Shown: positions 13,001 to 28,000, numbered from the stretch's first letter. The stretch is DNA of 64,000 nucleotides from Neodontobutis hainanensis (GCA_024349245.1 JALDNG010000008.1:4103501-4167500), one strand, 5' to 3'. Notes: generated from the sequence alone by a model not told the origin. A program made the numbers and translations.

Positions 13001-16000
13001 CTAACATTTCCACTGTAATAGACAAGTCTCGAGTAACAGCAGCAACTCCAAGCGGTTAAAAACGCCGAAAGACACTGTCAGTGGTAAACACTCACAGTGA
13101 GACTCTAAAACCAACCAAACCAAACTGTAGACCATACACACACTCAAATGGTCGCCTTGCTGATAAATGACACGCTCATAGACATCAGCTCCTCGGTGGA
13201 CAGCCTAGCAATGAGAAGAATTCTTTGAAGGATCACGCATAACCATTATGTCCCTTTATATAATCACTACGTTTGTCCTTGTCCCTAAATGCATGCAAAG
13301 TCCCTCCAAGTGATGATCCTCCTAATGTATTTTGTTTTATTATAAACAACTCCCTAAACTTTAAACAAACTAAATTGAGACAGCTCTCTCATTTCTTTGT
13401 TCCCAATAAGTCCTTCCTTGAAGTGATAAACTTAACCTATCTCCATTAGCAAAGGATATAATACAAACCAAGTAAAGCCCCTTTACACTTGTATACATTT
13501 CCTTTGATCACGTTGCATCATTACACCTGTTATGACGCCAAACTATGTGTTTAACGTGTGGCTTACTCCCTGGTCTGCAAGGATGTCGACACGGAAACTT
13601 GTGGAACCAGCCGTGTCGAAAGGGGGACTGTAGCAGATCAGCCTCCAGAACGCCACATGGATTATAACATTTATTCAATCACTTACAGACCTCCAAACTG
13701 TTTCACTAAGGGTCTTCAAGATTAACAACTGTTTCACCATCGGCCTCCAGAGACAGGCCGTGGATGTAAATCTTGAGAAGAAGACATGCTAACCCGTTTT
13801 CTTTCAGATAAAAGGACACCAACGTGGCCTTTTAACTATTCACAGATGTTTCTTGCTTGGATAAGACTGAACCAGTCTTCAGGACTTATAATTAACGATT
13901 TTGTTTGTTTTCATAAAAGCCGGGACCTAGGTCCAACCAGCACCAAAGACCAATCAGGTCAAAGGCTCATGGAGAGATCCAGACGCTATAGACGCCACTG
14001 TCAGAAGGCCGTAAATCCTGTAGATAAGGTGTCCATCCAGCTTTCTCGAGAACACTTTATTCTAATCCTGATTGACAGTTGAAAATGTCTTTGATCATAG
14101 TCATTCAGGCATGGTCAAACACTACCCCCTTTTGGTTTAACTGGACAAATGACTCTGCACTCAAGAAGGACATTTGGTGTTATTTCATTAAAGGACATTT
14201 TGTTATTTTATTACTTAGAAAGATTGTGAATGTACTAACAATTATACTGTTGGTTCCAGGATGCAGAGTTTTACAAGGCAACTAATTCCTTATTCCATTT
14301 CTACAGAGTTACGTTTTATGTTAATAAAATGTAATGAATATAAGTTTTTATAATAAGTCTGACAAATGTTTCTTTGCATAATCCTGCAAGTACGAATGTT
14401 TTTGTGTGTTTTACGAAAACCAAGGAAAATAGGGTGAAACAAAAGGAATGTTTAAGACTCAGTTAAACATTTAAACTCCCCCCCAAAGCAATGCCTTTCT
14501 CTGCGTAAGACACACCCCGTCCAGAGGTGTTAAAACTGGCGCACAGCCAAAAACACTCTGCTTCTCTCTCTACTCTTCGTCGTCTTTACTTCGCACTGGA
14601 CCTCTTGTCCGTTCAGGGCCGTAGGCCCTCAAACCCTTTTAAGCTCGGACCTCGTGTAACGAGTAAATTTTCTTTGTACTTTAAAGCCTGCAAGTTTAGC
14701 TTGCGCGATAAAGTTTCCTTCACACAGCTGCTCAAAGTAGCTTACTTCCTGCCAGCCTGCGAACAAAGGAAGTTGCCTCGCTTTTATTTTTGAAGATTTC
14801 CTGCCTGCTCAAGAGTTAGCTTGACTAAAATCTAACTTTCTCGAGCAAGTTTAAGCCAGCAACACAGCCGCTAAACCTTCTCCAGTGGACTTCGCAACAA
14901 CTTTGAAAGACTCAATTTTACTCGTGTACGACGCTGATGCTAAAAGACTTGGCTACTCGTGACAGTAACGAGACGCTTTTTGAATCTCCGGGCCTCACGG
15001 CGGCCCTCTGGAGAGTGGAAACAGAAGGCCATCCTGGAGGCGACAAACGTCATCGGTTGCGACAGGGTTCTGCAGAACCTCTGGAGTCCTAGTCGCTAAG
15101 ATCTGAGACAATCACGACCCCCAGGGTGAGTCTAAACGTTACACAAGTTTGGCGTCTAACTGTCTAAACAGAACAGCCTTGACCTCAGAAACCGGCGCCA
15201 TCGAACCCCTCTAAACGCTCCGTAAAATCCCCTCAGTTAATAATAGAATCAATAATCAATAATTCCTTTTGTTTCACAAAATCCTCTGAAAGCAAGTTTA
15301 TCGTTCTTTGATTTACCCATTTATGTGTCAATAACTATTCCTTTGTGTCATTTCCCCTGTCATTATTCACTGTTTAACTTTATAATCTTTAATAAAACCC
15401 CATAAAGACATTTAATGTTTCATTGTTTAATTGAGAACTTTCGAAAACGAGAAGAATTTACTACCTTTAGATTAATGAGACTAGGCTAAACAGTTTCTCT
15501 GGATCTGTTCAAAACTAGAGTGGTGCCCCGAAAGAAATTAATATTTTGATACCAAAATATTAATTATTAATTTTCATAATTAATATTCACATTAATTATT
15601 AATAAGACCATATTCACTACAGTACACTACACAGTGGTCGGCCTGCTTCCAAAATCTCTCTCAAAGGGTTCCAATTATACAAGGGATGTTCGTCAGCTAC
15701 ATTTGTGTAAAACTCAAGTCAGTGTTTGTATTGTTAAAAATTGGACATGTTAATGTTAATTGCTTGTTTTGTTAGCATATGTTCTTCTATTTTTGGACCC
15801 ATGAGTTTAACAGTGTCGTTCTTGCTCTTGTCTATTTCCTGCTGACTTTTTTATTTTATATGATAGCATTAATTGCATTGTTATCAGGTCCAAGAGTGCA
15901 GCTGCCATGTTTGTTTGCCTTACACAGTTTAATTATACCACTACAGTCTTGCTTTTAGTTCTGTTTTTACCTTTTTTCTGTTTGTTTGTTCTCTCTGCTC

Positions 16001-19000
16001 GGATTTTCCCGCCTCAAAATATGTCCCCATGTGTCTTCTTTGGCTTCTCTGTGGGTCACTGGATTCTGACTTGCTGCTGCCCTCTTTGTTTTTTGCATGG
16101 CTAGCGTGCCAGAGGCCGTAAATCATCTCAGGTACAATGCGGCCGACAGTAGACTTAACTCCCTCGCCTTCAGAGTTCTGCACTTTAAAGTGTGTTTTTC
16201 CCATCACTGACGTCTGCATGACTGTTTTGTCTCTGCCCATTTACTTTCATATTCCCACTCTCTGCAGTTTAAGTATGCCTTTAGGCTCAAAACAACTGCT
16301 ATATTGTCTTAGAAATTTGGCATACTTTTGTAGATCCTTAATAAACATAAATTTTCCAAAATCCCTTTATTATCCCCATGGGGAAATTTATTGTCAGCAG
16401 CTGCCACCAGGGGGCTCCCAGCATGTTTTTAATTTTTAGTGGGGGAAACCAGTGTACTCAGAAGAAAACTTACCCAAGCATCACATAGCATGAGTTGCAG
16501 CAACACTTTTATAAACCACAGTTAATAACTGTACTTTGATGCACCCTGACATTCCTTCACCTTAATCTATCAATACCACTTTGTTCTGCTGAATATAACT
16601 CACTTCAATGTGCTCTTGCGGGAGTGTACTTTGTGTTTGAATTTTTTTTTTGTTATTGCTTGAATCTCTGTCTCTCAGATAAAACCCATTGAAAAACATT
16701 GATATTTTTTTTAATCTTTTTCCAGTCCAAGCCAGCTGAGGACCCTGTTGCGATCCTTCAGGCAGCACACTCTGCAGCTAAGGTCTGGTCATAGCTGCAT
16801 GTGACTGTAGTTGTGGCGTCTCTCAGTGGTTCATAGTGATGTGTTTTTTTGTGAATACAGTTCAGCATACTTCCACTGGGTTACATTTTGACCTCACGTG
16901 ACAACTTTATAAAAGAGGGGGTTATATCCCTTACATTCTGTAAAGCAACACTATCTGACCTAAGAACACAGAGTAAAGGTTGGAGTTTAGATATGCCTTC
17001 CACAGACATGACCTTAATACTGTGAGTCGCTCTTACAGGCCACATGTGAATGTTAATCCTTGATGCCATTTATGAGAGAGTGGTGAAAGTCTATTAACAT
17101 GTATCTGACTCAATAATTAATCACTCATCTGTCACCATTCATTATTCCCCTATCAATTTTTAATGAAAAATAATTACTGATACAAGTCTTTTCCATTCTG
17201 ATTATTCACCCATTGTAACAGGGCAAGACAGAGGAGCAGATTACAGCTGAGAAGGCCTGGTATAACACGGAAAAAGTATGGCTTGTCCACAAGGATGGCT
17301 TTTCAATGGGTAAGTATGATCGCCAAAAATGTGAGAATTAGTCTGAATGCTTTTCAAAGGAAGAAGATCTTTGAAAAGGTGTACCTGCCCAGGCTAGTGA
17401 CCAAGCATGTTTTCAGTGTTGAATGCTTTTCAGATTTAATGAAGCTCAGACATTAATAAAAGAGATACAACTACGAGACATTAGCAGATATGAAAGATGT
17501 GATGAAGCTTTTGCGCTCGGGTCAAGATCACGTCATGATAAATTATCTCTGGTCTTTGTGGTAATACAGCGACTCTCCTGAAGACAGAAGCAGGCAGTCT
17601 GCCAGAAGGGAAGGTGAAAATCCGCCTGGAGATTGATGGATCTTTATTGGATGTGGACGAAGATGATGTAGAGAAGGTACTTAATCATCAAATCAACTGT
17701 GAACCTCATCAATTACAGATGACGCTGTGCAAGTGTGTGACCTTTCTGACTTTGAACTGTAGGCAAACCCTCCGCTGTTTGACCGTGTGGAGGACCTGGC
17801 CTCTTTGCAGTATCTGAATGAGTCGAGTGTGATGCATTCTCTCCGCCAGCGCTACGGTGGTAACCTGGTGCACACCCACGCTGGGCCCAGCATGGTGGTC
17901 ATTAACCCCATTAGTGCCCCCTCAATGTACTCTGAGAAGGTAGGCCACAGTGTATGTACATAATGGCACTGCACAAGAGTGTAATTTTAATAAATATTAA
18001 ATATGACTTGACTATTGAACCTGACTGTTCCTTATTATAGGTGATGCAAATGTTTAAGGGCTGCAGAAGAGAGGACACTGCCCCTCATATTTACAGCATG
18101 GCCCAGTCCGCCTATAGAAACCTCCTCACAACCCGACAAGATCAGTCTATTGTCTTGTTAGGAAAGAGTGGCAGCGGCAAGACCACCAACTGCCAGCACA
18201 TTATCCAGTACCTGGTGACTATTGCGGGTTGCACCAACAAAAGCTTCTCAAGTAGGTGACAAATAATGTGAATGCAGAAAGAATCCTTTTGGCAGCACCC
18301 AGTCCCTGATACAATCTTACCTGTAGCAGAGAAATGGCAAGCGGTCTACACGGCTTTGGAGGCGTTTGGCAATGCTTCTACCAGTCTGAATGGAAATGCA
18401 AGTCGCTTCTCACATATTGTTTCTTTGGACTTTGATCAGTCAGGTCAGGTGACCTCTGCCTCTATTCAGGTGCAACCTTTGACACAACTTTAAAAATGCT
18501 CATTCTAATGCATCGATTACTAATGCTAACTTGCTTGTTTTGTGGCTTCCTTTCAGACCATGCTTCTGGAGAAAGCAAGGGTGACGAGAAGACCGGAGGG
18601 AGAGTCGACTTTTAATGTCTTTTATTACATGATGGCTGGAGTAGAAAGTTCTCTTAGGTCAGAATGGACTTGTAGCTACACCATGATTATACGGAAATAG
18701 TGCAATAGTGTATTTCTGCCTCCTAAAGGGTGATATAGGGAAATGTGAGAGATTGTTATTGTTTATTTCTCACTGTGGTGTTTTTCCCAATAGAACTGAG
18801 CTGCATCTCAACCACTTTTCTGAACACAATGCATTTGGAATAACGCCTCAGACAAAGGTAAGTTCTCTCTTATTTGGAAAATTCACTGTGTCTGGCACAC
18901 TGGCAATCATATCAGTTACATCTGAGTTTTAAATATGTGCTCTGTGGCAGGCTGAAGACAAGCAGCGCGCCTCTCAGCAGTTCTCTAAGCTTCAAGCAGC

Positions 19001-22000
19001 CATGAAGGTTTTGGGCATTAGTGCAGATGAACAGAGGGCCTTCTGGCTTGTCCTCGGTGCCATCTACCATCTTGGAGCTGGAGGGGCCACTAAAGGTAAG
19101 AAATATCAGTGTATCATTTATATTTTACTGTTCTTTCACAGTGATATTAATATTAACCATGTGTCAATGACAAAGACACCAAGGCTCATATTTTACATGC
19201 TTTTGAAAAAAATATAAATAAATCTATAGACTACATAATAAAAAGTGAAAGGACTTTCATCAGGTCATTTTAAGGTAGATAGTAACATTGTTTAAAGAGT
19301 TTTTCATGCTTCATTCATTACTTTAGGTTAGATGACATGTGATGCAAGACAGCTGTAATCCACATCACTGAATTATGCATTGGCACAGTTTAAAGATGTT
19401 GTCAGACTTTGCAACAGCGACAATCTATAGTTACACTGGAGCTACACCTATATGTACAGCTTTATGTTTTAATGTTTGCACATGTTTGTCTCTGTGGGGC
19501 TAACTTCACTATAAAAACAGACAAGTCAATGGCAAAACTGGGACTTGGAAAACTATACAACCTTGAACTAAATACATGAATGAACCCATCTGAAAACTAA
19601 TGGAACAAGATTTATTTTTAATTTGAGGACTTGTTTGTGCCTTGCTACGATGAGCTGCTGGTTGCTATGATGCAACCAGCTGTAATGACCGTAACTTTGA
19701 TTGTTGCTCCAAAGTACCATTTGAGAGATCTAGATGTAAAAGTATTTTTTTCAGTATGAAGTTGAAATACCTTCAACGCTCTGTGTATAGTTTTATTATG
19801 TATAACAAAGTAAAACTACTTTCAGATTTCACCTTAAGTTCTTTTTATCTAGTGTTCTTTCTGAAAGACCAATTTTGCTATTTATGCAGAATTGTTTGCA
19901 ATTTTTAAATGATTCTCTGCACCTTCCTGGCTTTTTTTGTTGTGGTACCAGTCCATCACCAGGGACATCTGTGGAAAAATAAAATAATTGCATCTGCTAC
20001 TGGGAATGCTGGACAACTATGTGACTCATATTTTGAGGCATTTTGTTTATCTCAGTAGTAAAAAATAAAAAAGCTATAACCACAAATCTACACACTGCAC
20101 TTAAATTAAACTTGATCTGCTTGTCTAAGAGAAGATTAAATTTATAAGTAGACACTCTATAACAGTGCAGCTTCATGGTGTAACAGAAGAGGGCAGCAGT
20201 CCTCTCTGTTAAAGCACAACCAAGGCCACTGACCACTTGTTCCCTGTGCCTTTTCTGTGCTGGACACTTGACCCTTAGGTTTTACTGATACAAAGATATT
20301 CTACACTACTAGATGGATGATTCTAGGTGTGTAAAAGTCATTTTAACAGTTTAATTTTTCCTGTTATGACCTACCCCATGCCATGGTCTGATGTCTGTTA
20401 TTCAAAGGAAATAGGATTGGAGCCTATCTATCAAAGTATTATTATATTTGAATGTCTTTGTGTTTGTCATTGCAGTGCTCTTTCTTATCGTAATAAAAAT
20501 ATAAAAGGCTATGCTGATGAAACACAGAAAGCAAGACTATTTTTTTAAAAAGTTCTCTCTGTTCAGCCCGAAAAATGTCTACACTATCCAATATTTGTAT
20601 TTATTATTTGTATTTATTTTATTTTATCATCTCCTTTGCCAGTATATCAGACAAAAAAAAAGTATTTTAATGCAATGTCTCCCTATATTTTTTTATTGAT
20701 CTAAATATGACTTTTTCAGGTGTGGACTAGAGTGGAATGCCTTATTTATCTGCTGTATATAGTACAAAGATTTGAGCCAGAACTGATGGAGAATGCTTTT
20801 AGTGCATGTTCTTTCCAGCTGCGTGAGTGTCAGCTTGACCACAGACATAATCCTACCCTGTCAGACAGTGGATTGTCAGAAAGCTACCAGGCCTGGGGTG
20901 CTTGGCAGAAGGACTAATGGAGGTTTTCATGCACGTGTCTCAGCTGGCAGGAAACAATTTGCACGTCATGAGTGGGCCCAGAAGGCGGCCTACCTGCTGG
21001 GCTGTACCCTGGAGGAACTCTCTTCTTCCATCTTCAAGCACCAGGCCAAGGGCACCCTGCCCAGAGCCAGCGCCGTCCGCCAGGCAGCTGATGAAAATGG
21101 CACGGCAGATGCAGGTAAACCACACAGATTCTTACCTCAGTCACTCATCCACGTTTGCCACTCCGTTGCTACATACACAAGCGTCTTCTCATCTCTTCAG
21201 GGAAAAAGCATGCTCTGTGCAAAGTAAAGCTTATCTAAGTAATGAATGCCACAGAGTTACAATGGCTATTGACATAAAGAAAGACACATGCTATGTAAGA
21301 CCAAGCCATTTTGGATGCACTCTTCTTTCATTGTCCTTGTAATCATAATTGCCTCACATTGATTTTTCACATAAGGTGCACTGACTGCACTGCTCACGTT
21401 GAAGGGCATACAGGATACAGTTTAAAACCTCACACAGCAGTAATGAACAGCACTGACATCTACTTTACATTAATTGTCTTTACGCCACGACATAAAATTA
21501 CAGACATCACTGTGGACCAGCTAGCTTGTGTGATAGTGGGATAAGAATTATCTTAACAGGTGGCTGTTGCCTGGAGGCACAGACAGAGATGTGCTGGGCA
21601 AATTCAGAAGCAACCGAGTCCAAAATGACACCACTTTACCGAGTCAATTTTAGACTCAGTTTGGGTATTTTATGACTTCAGGGAAAATGTCCACTGTACA
21701 AGTTGGATCCTAATGACCATAATTGTAGGCTTGCTCTTACTGCTGAAAATGGCCATTTTCTTCTTTTTAATGTGGCTGACTATAATGTGGATGTAATGTT
21801 GGGCGTTTATTGTGAACTTGCTCCATATGAGTTTGTCTTTGTCTGGCTGCTTCTCATCAGGATCAAAGGCTACAGCCATGGAGTGTTTGGAGGCCATGGC
21901 GTCCGGGCTGTACTCCGAACTCTTCACCATCCTCATTTCAATGATAAACCGGTTAGTATTCATAACCCTGTTCTTTATCAAGATGTATTTTATTGTTAGA

Positions 22001-25000
22001 AATGTGTAATATGATATTTTGTGTGCTTTAGGGCCTTAAAATCCAGCCAACACTCGCTGTGCTCTCTGCTCATTGTGGACACACCGGGCTCCCAGAATCC
22101 CCGGCTGGCTAAACGGGAGTGCGGGGCAACTTTTGAGGACCTATGTCATAACTACACCCAAGAACGACTCCAAAGTCTTTTCTACCAGCGGACATTTGTG
22201 CAAGAGCTTGAGCGATACAAGGAGGCAAGTGCATATGGAGTGTTCTCCGCTGTGTACACCACTTCATTCTCATTTTCTCTCACTCCCTTTGTTGCTTGCT
22301 TTCTCTGAAACATATCAACTCCAATATTGTTTGTGATCACACATCAGATGCACGATTCCTCCCACCTGTCTCAAGCTGTGACAAGCCAAAGTGCTTCATG
22401 TGTTAGGCCTCCTCATTAGTAATGCCAGCCCTCGCCTCTTCTGCCGAGATCAAAGTGAAAAAGCGGTCTCAACTGCCTTTGGGAGACACGCCCAGCTGCA
22501 CAGCGCCGGTGTTGTTCCCTGATGAAGGAACCATTCTTCCTCAGTCCTTCCATGATTTTTTTTTTCTAGCTCCGCTGAACTTTCATAGCGCAGCACAGAT
22601 GTCCTTGAGAATCTAAGATAAAGAAAAAAGATTAGCTTCATCCTCCCATCGAGGCTGGATTTATTTTAAATATATCCCTCTACGCCCCATCTCTAATCCC
22701 TAAATAGTCTGTGCTTTTTTAAAACTCAGCTGACATGACGCTAAAGTTAACCAAAAAGTCTTGATCATATTACTTTCATTGCTCTGAATTCAAGATCCAG
22801 GGATTTCCCACCCACATTTTCCACCCACACCCTCCTCGCAGATGAAGAGGGAATTGGAGCGAGATGAAATATTGCATAAATGTGCAGAGTGTAGTTCTCT
22901 CTTGTCAGTGTAAAATACCTCAAAAATACAAGGAACCGTGAACCTGTCATTGGAAACTGGGTCAAACTCATTTATAACTGCGCCAATATCAACAATAGCA
23001 GTGACAGGCAGTTTCAATTGTGATCCACACAACAGGCATATATTTTTGTATTTAACTGTGTTGTGCTACAGCCCATTGACAAAAGAACAGCTGTGTATCT
23101 TTTCTAGATGTTCTGGCTCCACGGCAGAGTCGGGAAATCATTTAGGCTGCTTCACATGCACAGTCTACTCAAACGCTGGCATCTGTCACGGCCGCGCCAT
23201 TAGCACCACCAACATTTGCCCACATTTCCATTTTATTTTCCACTTTGTCACCGTAATCTGCCGCTCGCCTGCTCTGATCGGCTGAAGGTAATTTAGCACA
23301 TTCAATTCCACTTCATCCCAGAAACGTTATTGTCCGCCACAGTAATGAAATGTCCACTTTTCTATAGAAGGAGTCGCCTTAACAAATGTCATATTATTAT
23401 TTTTTTTATAAAAGACTTGCTTGGGCTGGTTAGTTTCTTTCAATTGCACTTGTACATTTCGTTTCTCTGTATGTGACGGAGCATGAAAATTGCTAAAACT
23501 TTGCACCTTTGAATTTCCCAATGATCAGTGTCATAATTACACTAGCAACTCTCAGGTGTATAGGCACTATTCAGCAATGCCATAACCCATTTAACTTTTT
23601 TTTGTCTCTAAAGCCAACAGTGCTTTTACGAGTTGTTTCACAGCCTGTCAATCTACCTGTCTATCTACCTGTCTTATCTTCCTGCAGGAGAACATCGAGC
23701 TCGTTTTAGATGACACAGAACCAAGCACCTCTTTGTCTGTAGCAGTTGTAGATCAAGCCTCGAGCCAAGCGCTGGTAAGCCAAACAAATTTAACTGTTTC
23801 TCTTTTTATTATTTTTGCCGCCATCCCCACCTGCACAGTCACTTTCTATCTTGTATATAACCCTGGTATTAATGTAATAGCTCGCCTTTAAGCCATCCCT
23901 TTTAGGATTTACTATTTTCACTTGGCAATCTCCCGGGCACACTGAATGAATGCAGTCTTTTTTAGCATCACAAGTTTTAAATATTGAAAGGTGTTGTTTG
24001 GCAGAGAAAGAGAAAGAGTGTGGGGGACCAGAGAAGAAAGGTTAGAGAATTGACTCGAAGAAGGAAAATCAATGTTTGGCCTTTGCAGCCTGTGATCTGC
24101 ACCATGGAAACAGAAATGGTGGAGTTTAAAGAGTCATAGATCACTCTGGTAGATTTCCAAAGTGTTTGGTTTGAGTGCTTTACTTTTGAAAAAGCCCCTA
24201 CTTTGATGGGAGTGTCGCATACAGCAGCGAACTGCGGTGCATCACACTAAAAGCCGAAAAAAAGAAATATAAACACAGATGCTTCAGAGTCATTTTAAAG
24301 TCAGGGCACTGTTTATAATGAAAAGACACACATTTCTTTTTTACCCAGAGATATTTTTTCTCCTGTTGTCGCTTGGATGTTTGTTATCACACGCAGTCTT
24401 AATACTTGAGTCATTGCGGGCCTCAGAGTTGTCATATGTCTCCTCTGAACTGATATGCTGCAGTCAGTGTAGTGTGTGCTGCCGATAAGGACGTCTCCGG
24501 TGTCACGGGCTGATAGATACCAGAACATTGTGTGGTTTTGTGAGCTTGGTTCAGCTCCTCAGGTGGATAGAAGAAGCACACTAGCCCAGCCTTTGGAGCT
24601 CACTGGAGCCCTTTGTAAAACAATAATGCAAGTGTCCAAACATCCAAAATATCCAAAATAATGTGTCATTCAAAGCTTTGAACCACACCAGGGATGGTAA
24701 CTGTTTTATTGTGTGGTCAAAAGTAAATAAGTGGAGGGCACTGCAACTCGTCTGAGCTGAAAAATATGGTTAAAATCCAGTCACAAATTAGTCACAATTT
24801 ATTTTTTTTTATTCTGAAGCAAATAAAGGATAAATCCAGCGTAGACTTGAAGTGCTGTGCTGACAAATGCAGTCGGGAAAACATGTTTTTTTATATATAT
24901 ATTCTGTTGTGAGAGTGCACTTGTATGAAGTACATTGTTTTGGTTAAACCTAACCCTAACCCAGTTTGTGGAATTTCAACATTTGCTGCGTGTATTTTTT

Positions 25001-28000
25001 TTTTACAGCTAAAGTGAGTGCCATGCATGTTTGTATTGAATAGGTGCGGACAGGGAGAACAGATGAGGCCAGGGGCTTGTTGTGGTTAATGGAGGAGGAA
25101 GTGCGGCAGACAGGAGGATCTGAGCAAACACTGCTGGGACGTCTCTTTAGTTACTATGGTCCTGCTGAAGGCGAGAGTAAAGGTGAGTTAGGCTTCTGTT
25201 GACTCGAGAAAGAGATAATAACTAATCACACATTTTTGCCTTTTCAGCAAGTAAAAGTTGTCATTGGTTCTCATTATTGGCACAAATACTTAGATAGCAT
25301 GAAAGTAAGCTCATATTCTGTAATATAACCCTATTAGAATAAAATTTGTCTAATGACTTTTATAATCTTGTGGAGAGGCTGCTTCTTTATCTCTGTCAGA
25401 AAGTAGTCCATTTTTCAACTGTACTTGCATCAGGTCACACGTTCCTCCTGAAGAGTGAAAAGGATCATCATTTCCTGCTGGGCCACAGCCACGGCACTGA
25501 CTGGGTGGAATATGACGTCCGTGGGTGGCTAAACTATGCCAAGCACAATCCTGCCTCATCTAATGCTACAAACCTCTTACAGGATTCCCAGAAGTAAAAA
25601 ATACATATTTAAAATAAAAAAGACCTTCCTAGCAGACCATTTAAAAATACTATTTCTAAGTAACTGAACCTCTTGCAGAAAGATTATCAGCTCGTTGATC
25701 ATGAGCCGAGCAGCGGGGGCCACCGTTCTGTCGGGTTCCATTGCAGGCCTCGAGGGTGTGTCCCAGCTGTCCCTGCGCAGGGCCACCAGCATGAGGAAGA
25801 CCTTCACCACAGGAGTGGCTGCTATCAAGAAAAAGTCGCTTTGCATACAGATCAAACTCCAAGTGGTGAGATAGAGGCTGAGACCTCTTAATCTGTCTAT
25901 GTGACAGAACAGTTTTCAGCTCGAAGCTGAAACCAAGGATTTTTTATTGTATTATTAAATGAAGGGGCTTAGTTAATAAAGCACTCACAAATGCTCACCT
26001 TTTTACATTTTGGACATAAATAGATTTTAAAATAGGAAATAATAATCTTATTTAAAGGTGTTGTTTAAAATGGATTAAAGGAAATAAATCAAACGCCATC
26101 AAAAACAGAAACTCCAGTGTCAAGCTTAAGACAAGAAGAATAATAGTGCATTACAATGTGTAAATTTAAATGAGTATAATAGTTATGTTTAATCTTTAAA
26201 CATAAAACCTGGCTAAGGTTGTTGGTAAAGATCATTTAAAGGTACATTAGGCTGTTTGAAGTACAACAAACTCTAGATGACATGTAAATCTGTTACAGAC
26301 AGGCTGCCTGCTGTCAGGCTTCACACTCCCTTACCTGGATCTTTCTTTTGCAGGATGCACTCCTTGACATGGTTCGGAGGTCCAGGATTCACTTTGTTCA
26401 CTGCATATTGCCTAAGGCAGATGCCCTTAAGGCTCTTAGTGGATCCCTGTTCAAAGGTGGAGAATGTGAGACTCAAGGGGAAAACGCTGATCCTGGCTTA
26501 ATGCAAATAGATGTAGCCTTGCTCCGCGCTCAGCTTCGTGGCTCTAAGCTGTTGGATGCTCTCCGGATCTATAGGCAAGGTGAGGAACATACTCCACATG
26601 CAGCTGCGTTTTTGTCCATGTCAAAAAAAGTCTGATGAAATAGTTATTATTTCACTGGATTCCCCTTTTCATTTTCACCATCTGCTACAAACATATGTTG
26701 CTATTCCACATTGATCTTTACAGGCTACCCAGATCACATGGTATTTTCCGAGTTCCGACGACGCTTTGATGTCTTGGCACCACACCTCACCAAGAAGCAT
26801 GGGAGGAATTACATTGTGAAGGACGAAAAGAGAGTAAGTCAATCAGTGAAGAGAGAGGGAGAGAGATGTAAACCTGCGCCAGTGGCCAAACGCAATGAAG
26901 ATTAATGTTGTGAAGAGGCAGCTTCATTACATCTGCCCCTGATTTGTCAGCAGCAGTCCGCTGACAGAGAAATAAACCTTCATTCATCATCTATTGTAAT
27001 GATCTAATCAACTTAACCTTAGCCGCATCCTCCCTCTTAAAGACCCAGGTTGGTACAGAAGGTGAAAAAGCGCACAAAAACAAAAGCACTAGATCAAAAT
27101 GACTTTTATCAGTCAAGGATAATATTGTGTTGGTGTTATACACTGCATTTGCATTTTGCATTTTGTCCACTACAAGAGAAGCCGTGGTTAGTTTGGGGCA
27201 AACAGAAAAGTTTGTTTTTAAAAAGAAAAGAAAAGGAGTGAGAGAATTGGGTTAAGGGAGAGACAAGCTCTTTTCCCCTGTGTCCATGTTTTGGGGCTGA
27301 GTTTCTGTGGAAACACAGACAAACAAAAGCCCCTCAGTGTTTGTGGCAGACCACTCCTGGTGTAATCTAGACGTGGTCTCTTTAGACTAGGCTCCAGTGG
27401 AAAAGCAAGGCGCACCTGCCGCACACACTGTCAAATGCATAGGGACAGTCTCATTTCTCCTATTATACCTGGCTTTACCTTTGCATAGGAGGGGTGTAGA
27501 AAGTGCAGAAAGTTGTATTTTTTTCAAACAACTTCAAAAACAAAATACTAAAGGGAATTGATGTAAGAGGAAGAAAAATGACGGCCGTACTGTTCCATTA
27601 GTTCCCAATGACGACTTTGGGGACTGTGGTCTGTTGAACCGTTGCAGTCTCAGTAGAAGTTCCCACTGGACGTAAAAGGCAATTTTTGTTTGTGTGTGTT
27701 TGCCAGGCTGTGGAGGAGCTACTGGAGTCCTTGGACCTGGACAAGAGCAGCTACCACATGGGTTTGAGTAGGGTAAGTACAACAATCCCATCTTTAAAAA
27801 AAAATGAATGGATGAATTTCTAACCTTTGGGATCACTCTTAGGATCTACACATAAAGCTGCAGGACACTTATCCTTGTATTTTTAAGGACACAGTGTTAG
27901 TCTTTCATTACACCTGTCTGTCTTTGAGGGTTGTTTGCCATCCTGTTTGGAGGACTGCCAAACCTTGTGTGTGTCCCGCCTGCAACTCACCGTGTCTATA

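Larger units (their letters stand above)
3375..15631 (+). mobile_element. LTR retroelement (Ty3/gypsy- or ERV-like), defective, reverse transcriptase deleted
   Basis: The 12.26-kb element lies in sense orientation inside a myo18a intron. It has a 5' LTR (3375-5383), long untranslated leader, broken gag region (about 7178-9770), two retropepsin-like domains (about 9825-11180), an RNase H tail (about 11230-11280), integrase (about 11480-12790), a non-coding 3' region, a polypurine tract at 13618-13626 and a 3' LTR (13629-15631). A 4-bp CAGT duplication flanks it. No YxDD reverse transcriptase motif or env is visible. Near-identical LTRs show recent insertion, yet its frames are broken in several places, so it depended on another element's enzymes or carries consensus indels. 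Family assignment is open: the integrase looks retroviral/gypsy, and the 2-kb LTR and duplicated protease are atypical. Confidence 0.92.

Noticed and set aside
14527..14793. An 88-codon open frame inside the right LTR
   Set aside because: The left LTR breaks it by small indels, and LTRs of this type do not normally encode proteins.
24946..24963. Telomere-like CCTAACCCTAACCC
   Set aside because: Only about two and a half units; too short to be an interstitial telomere.
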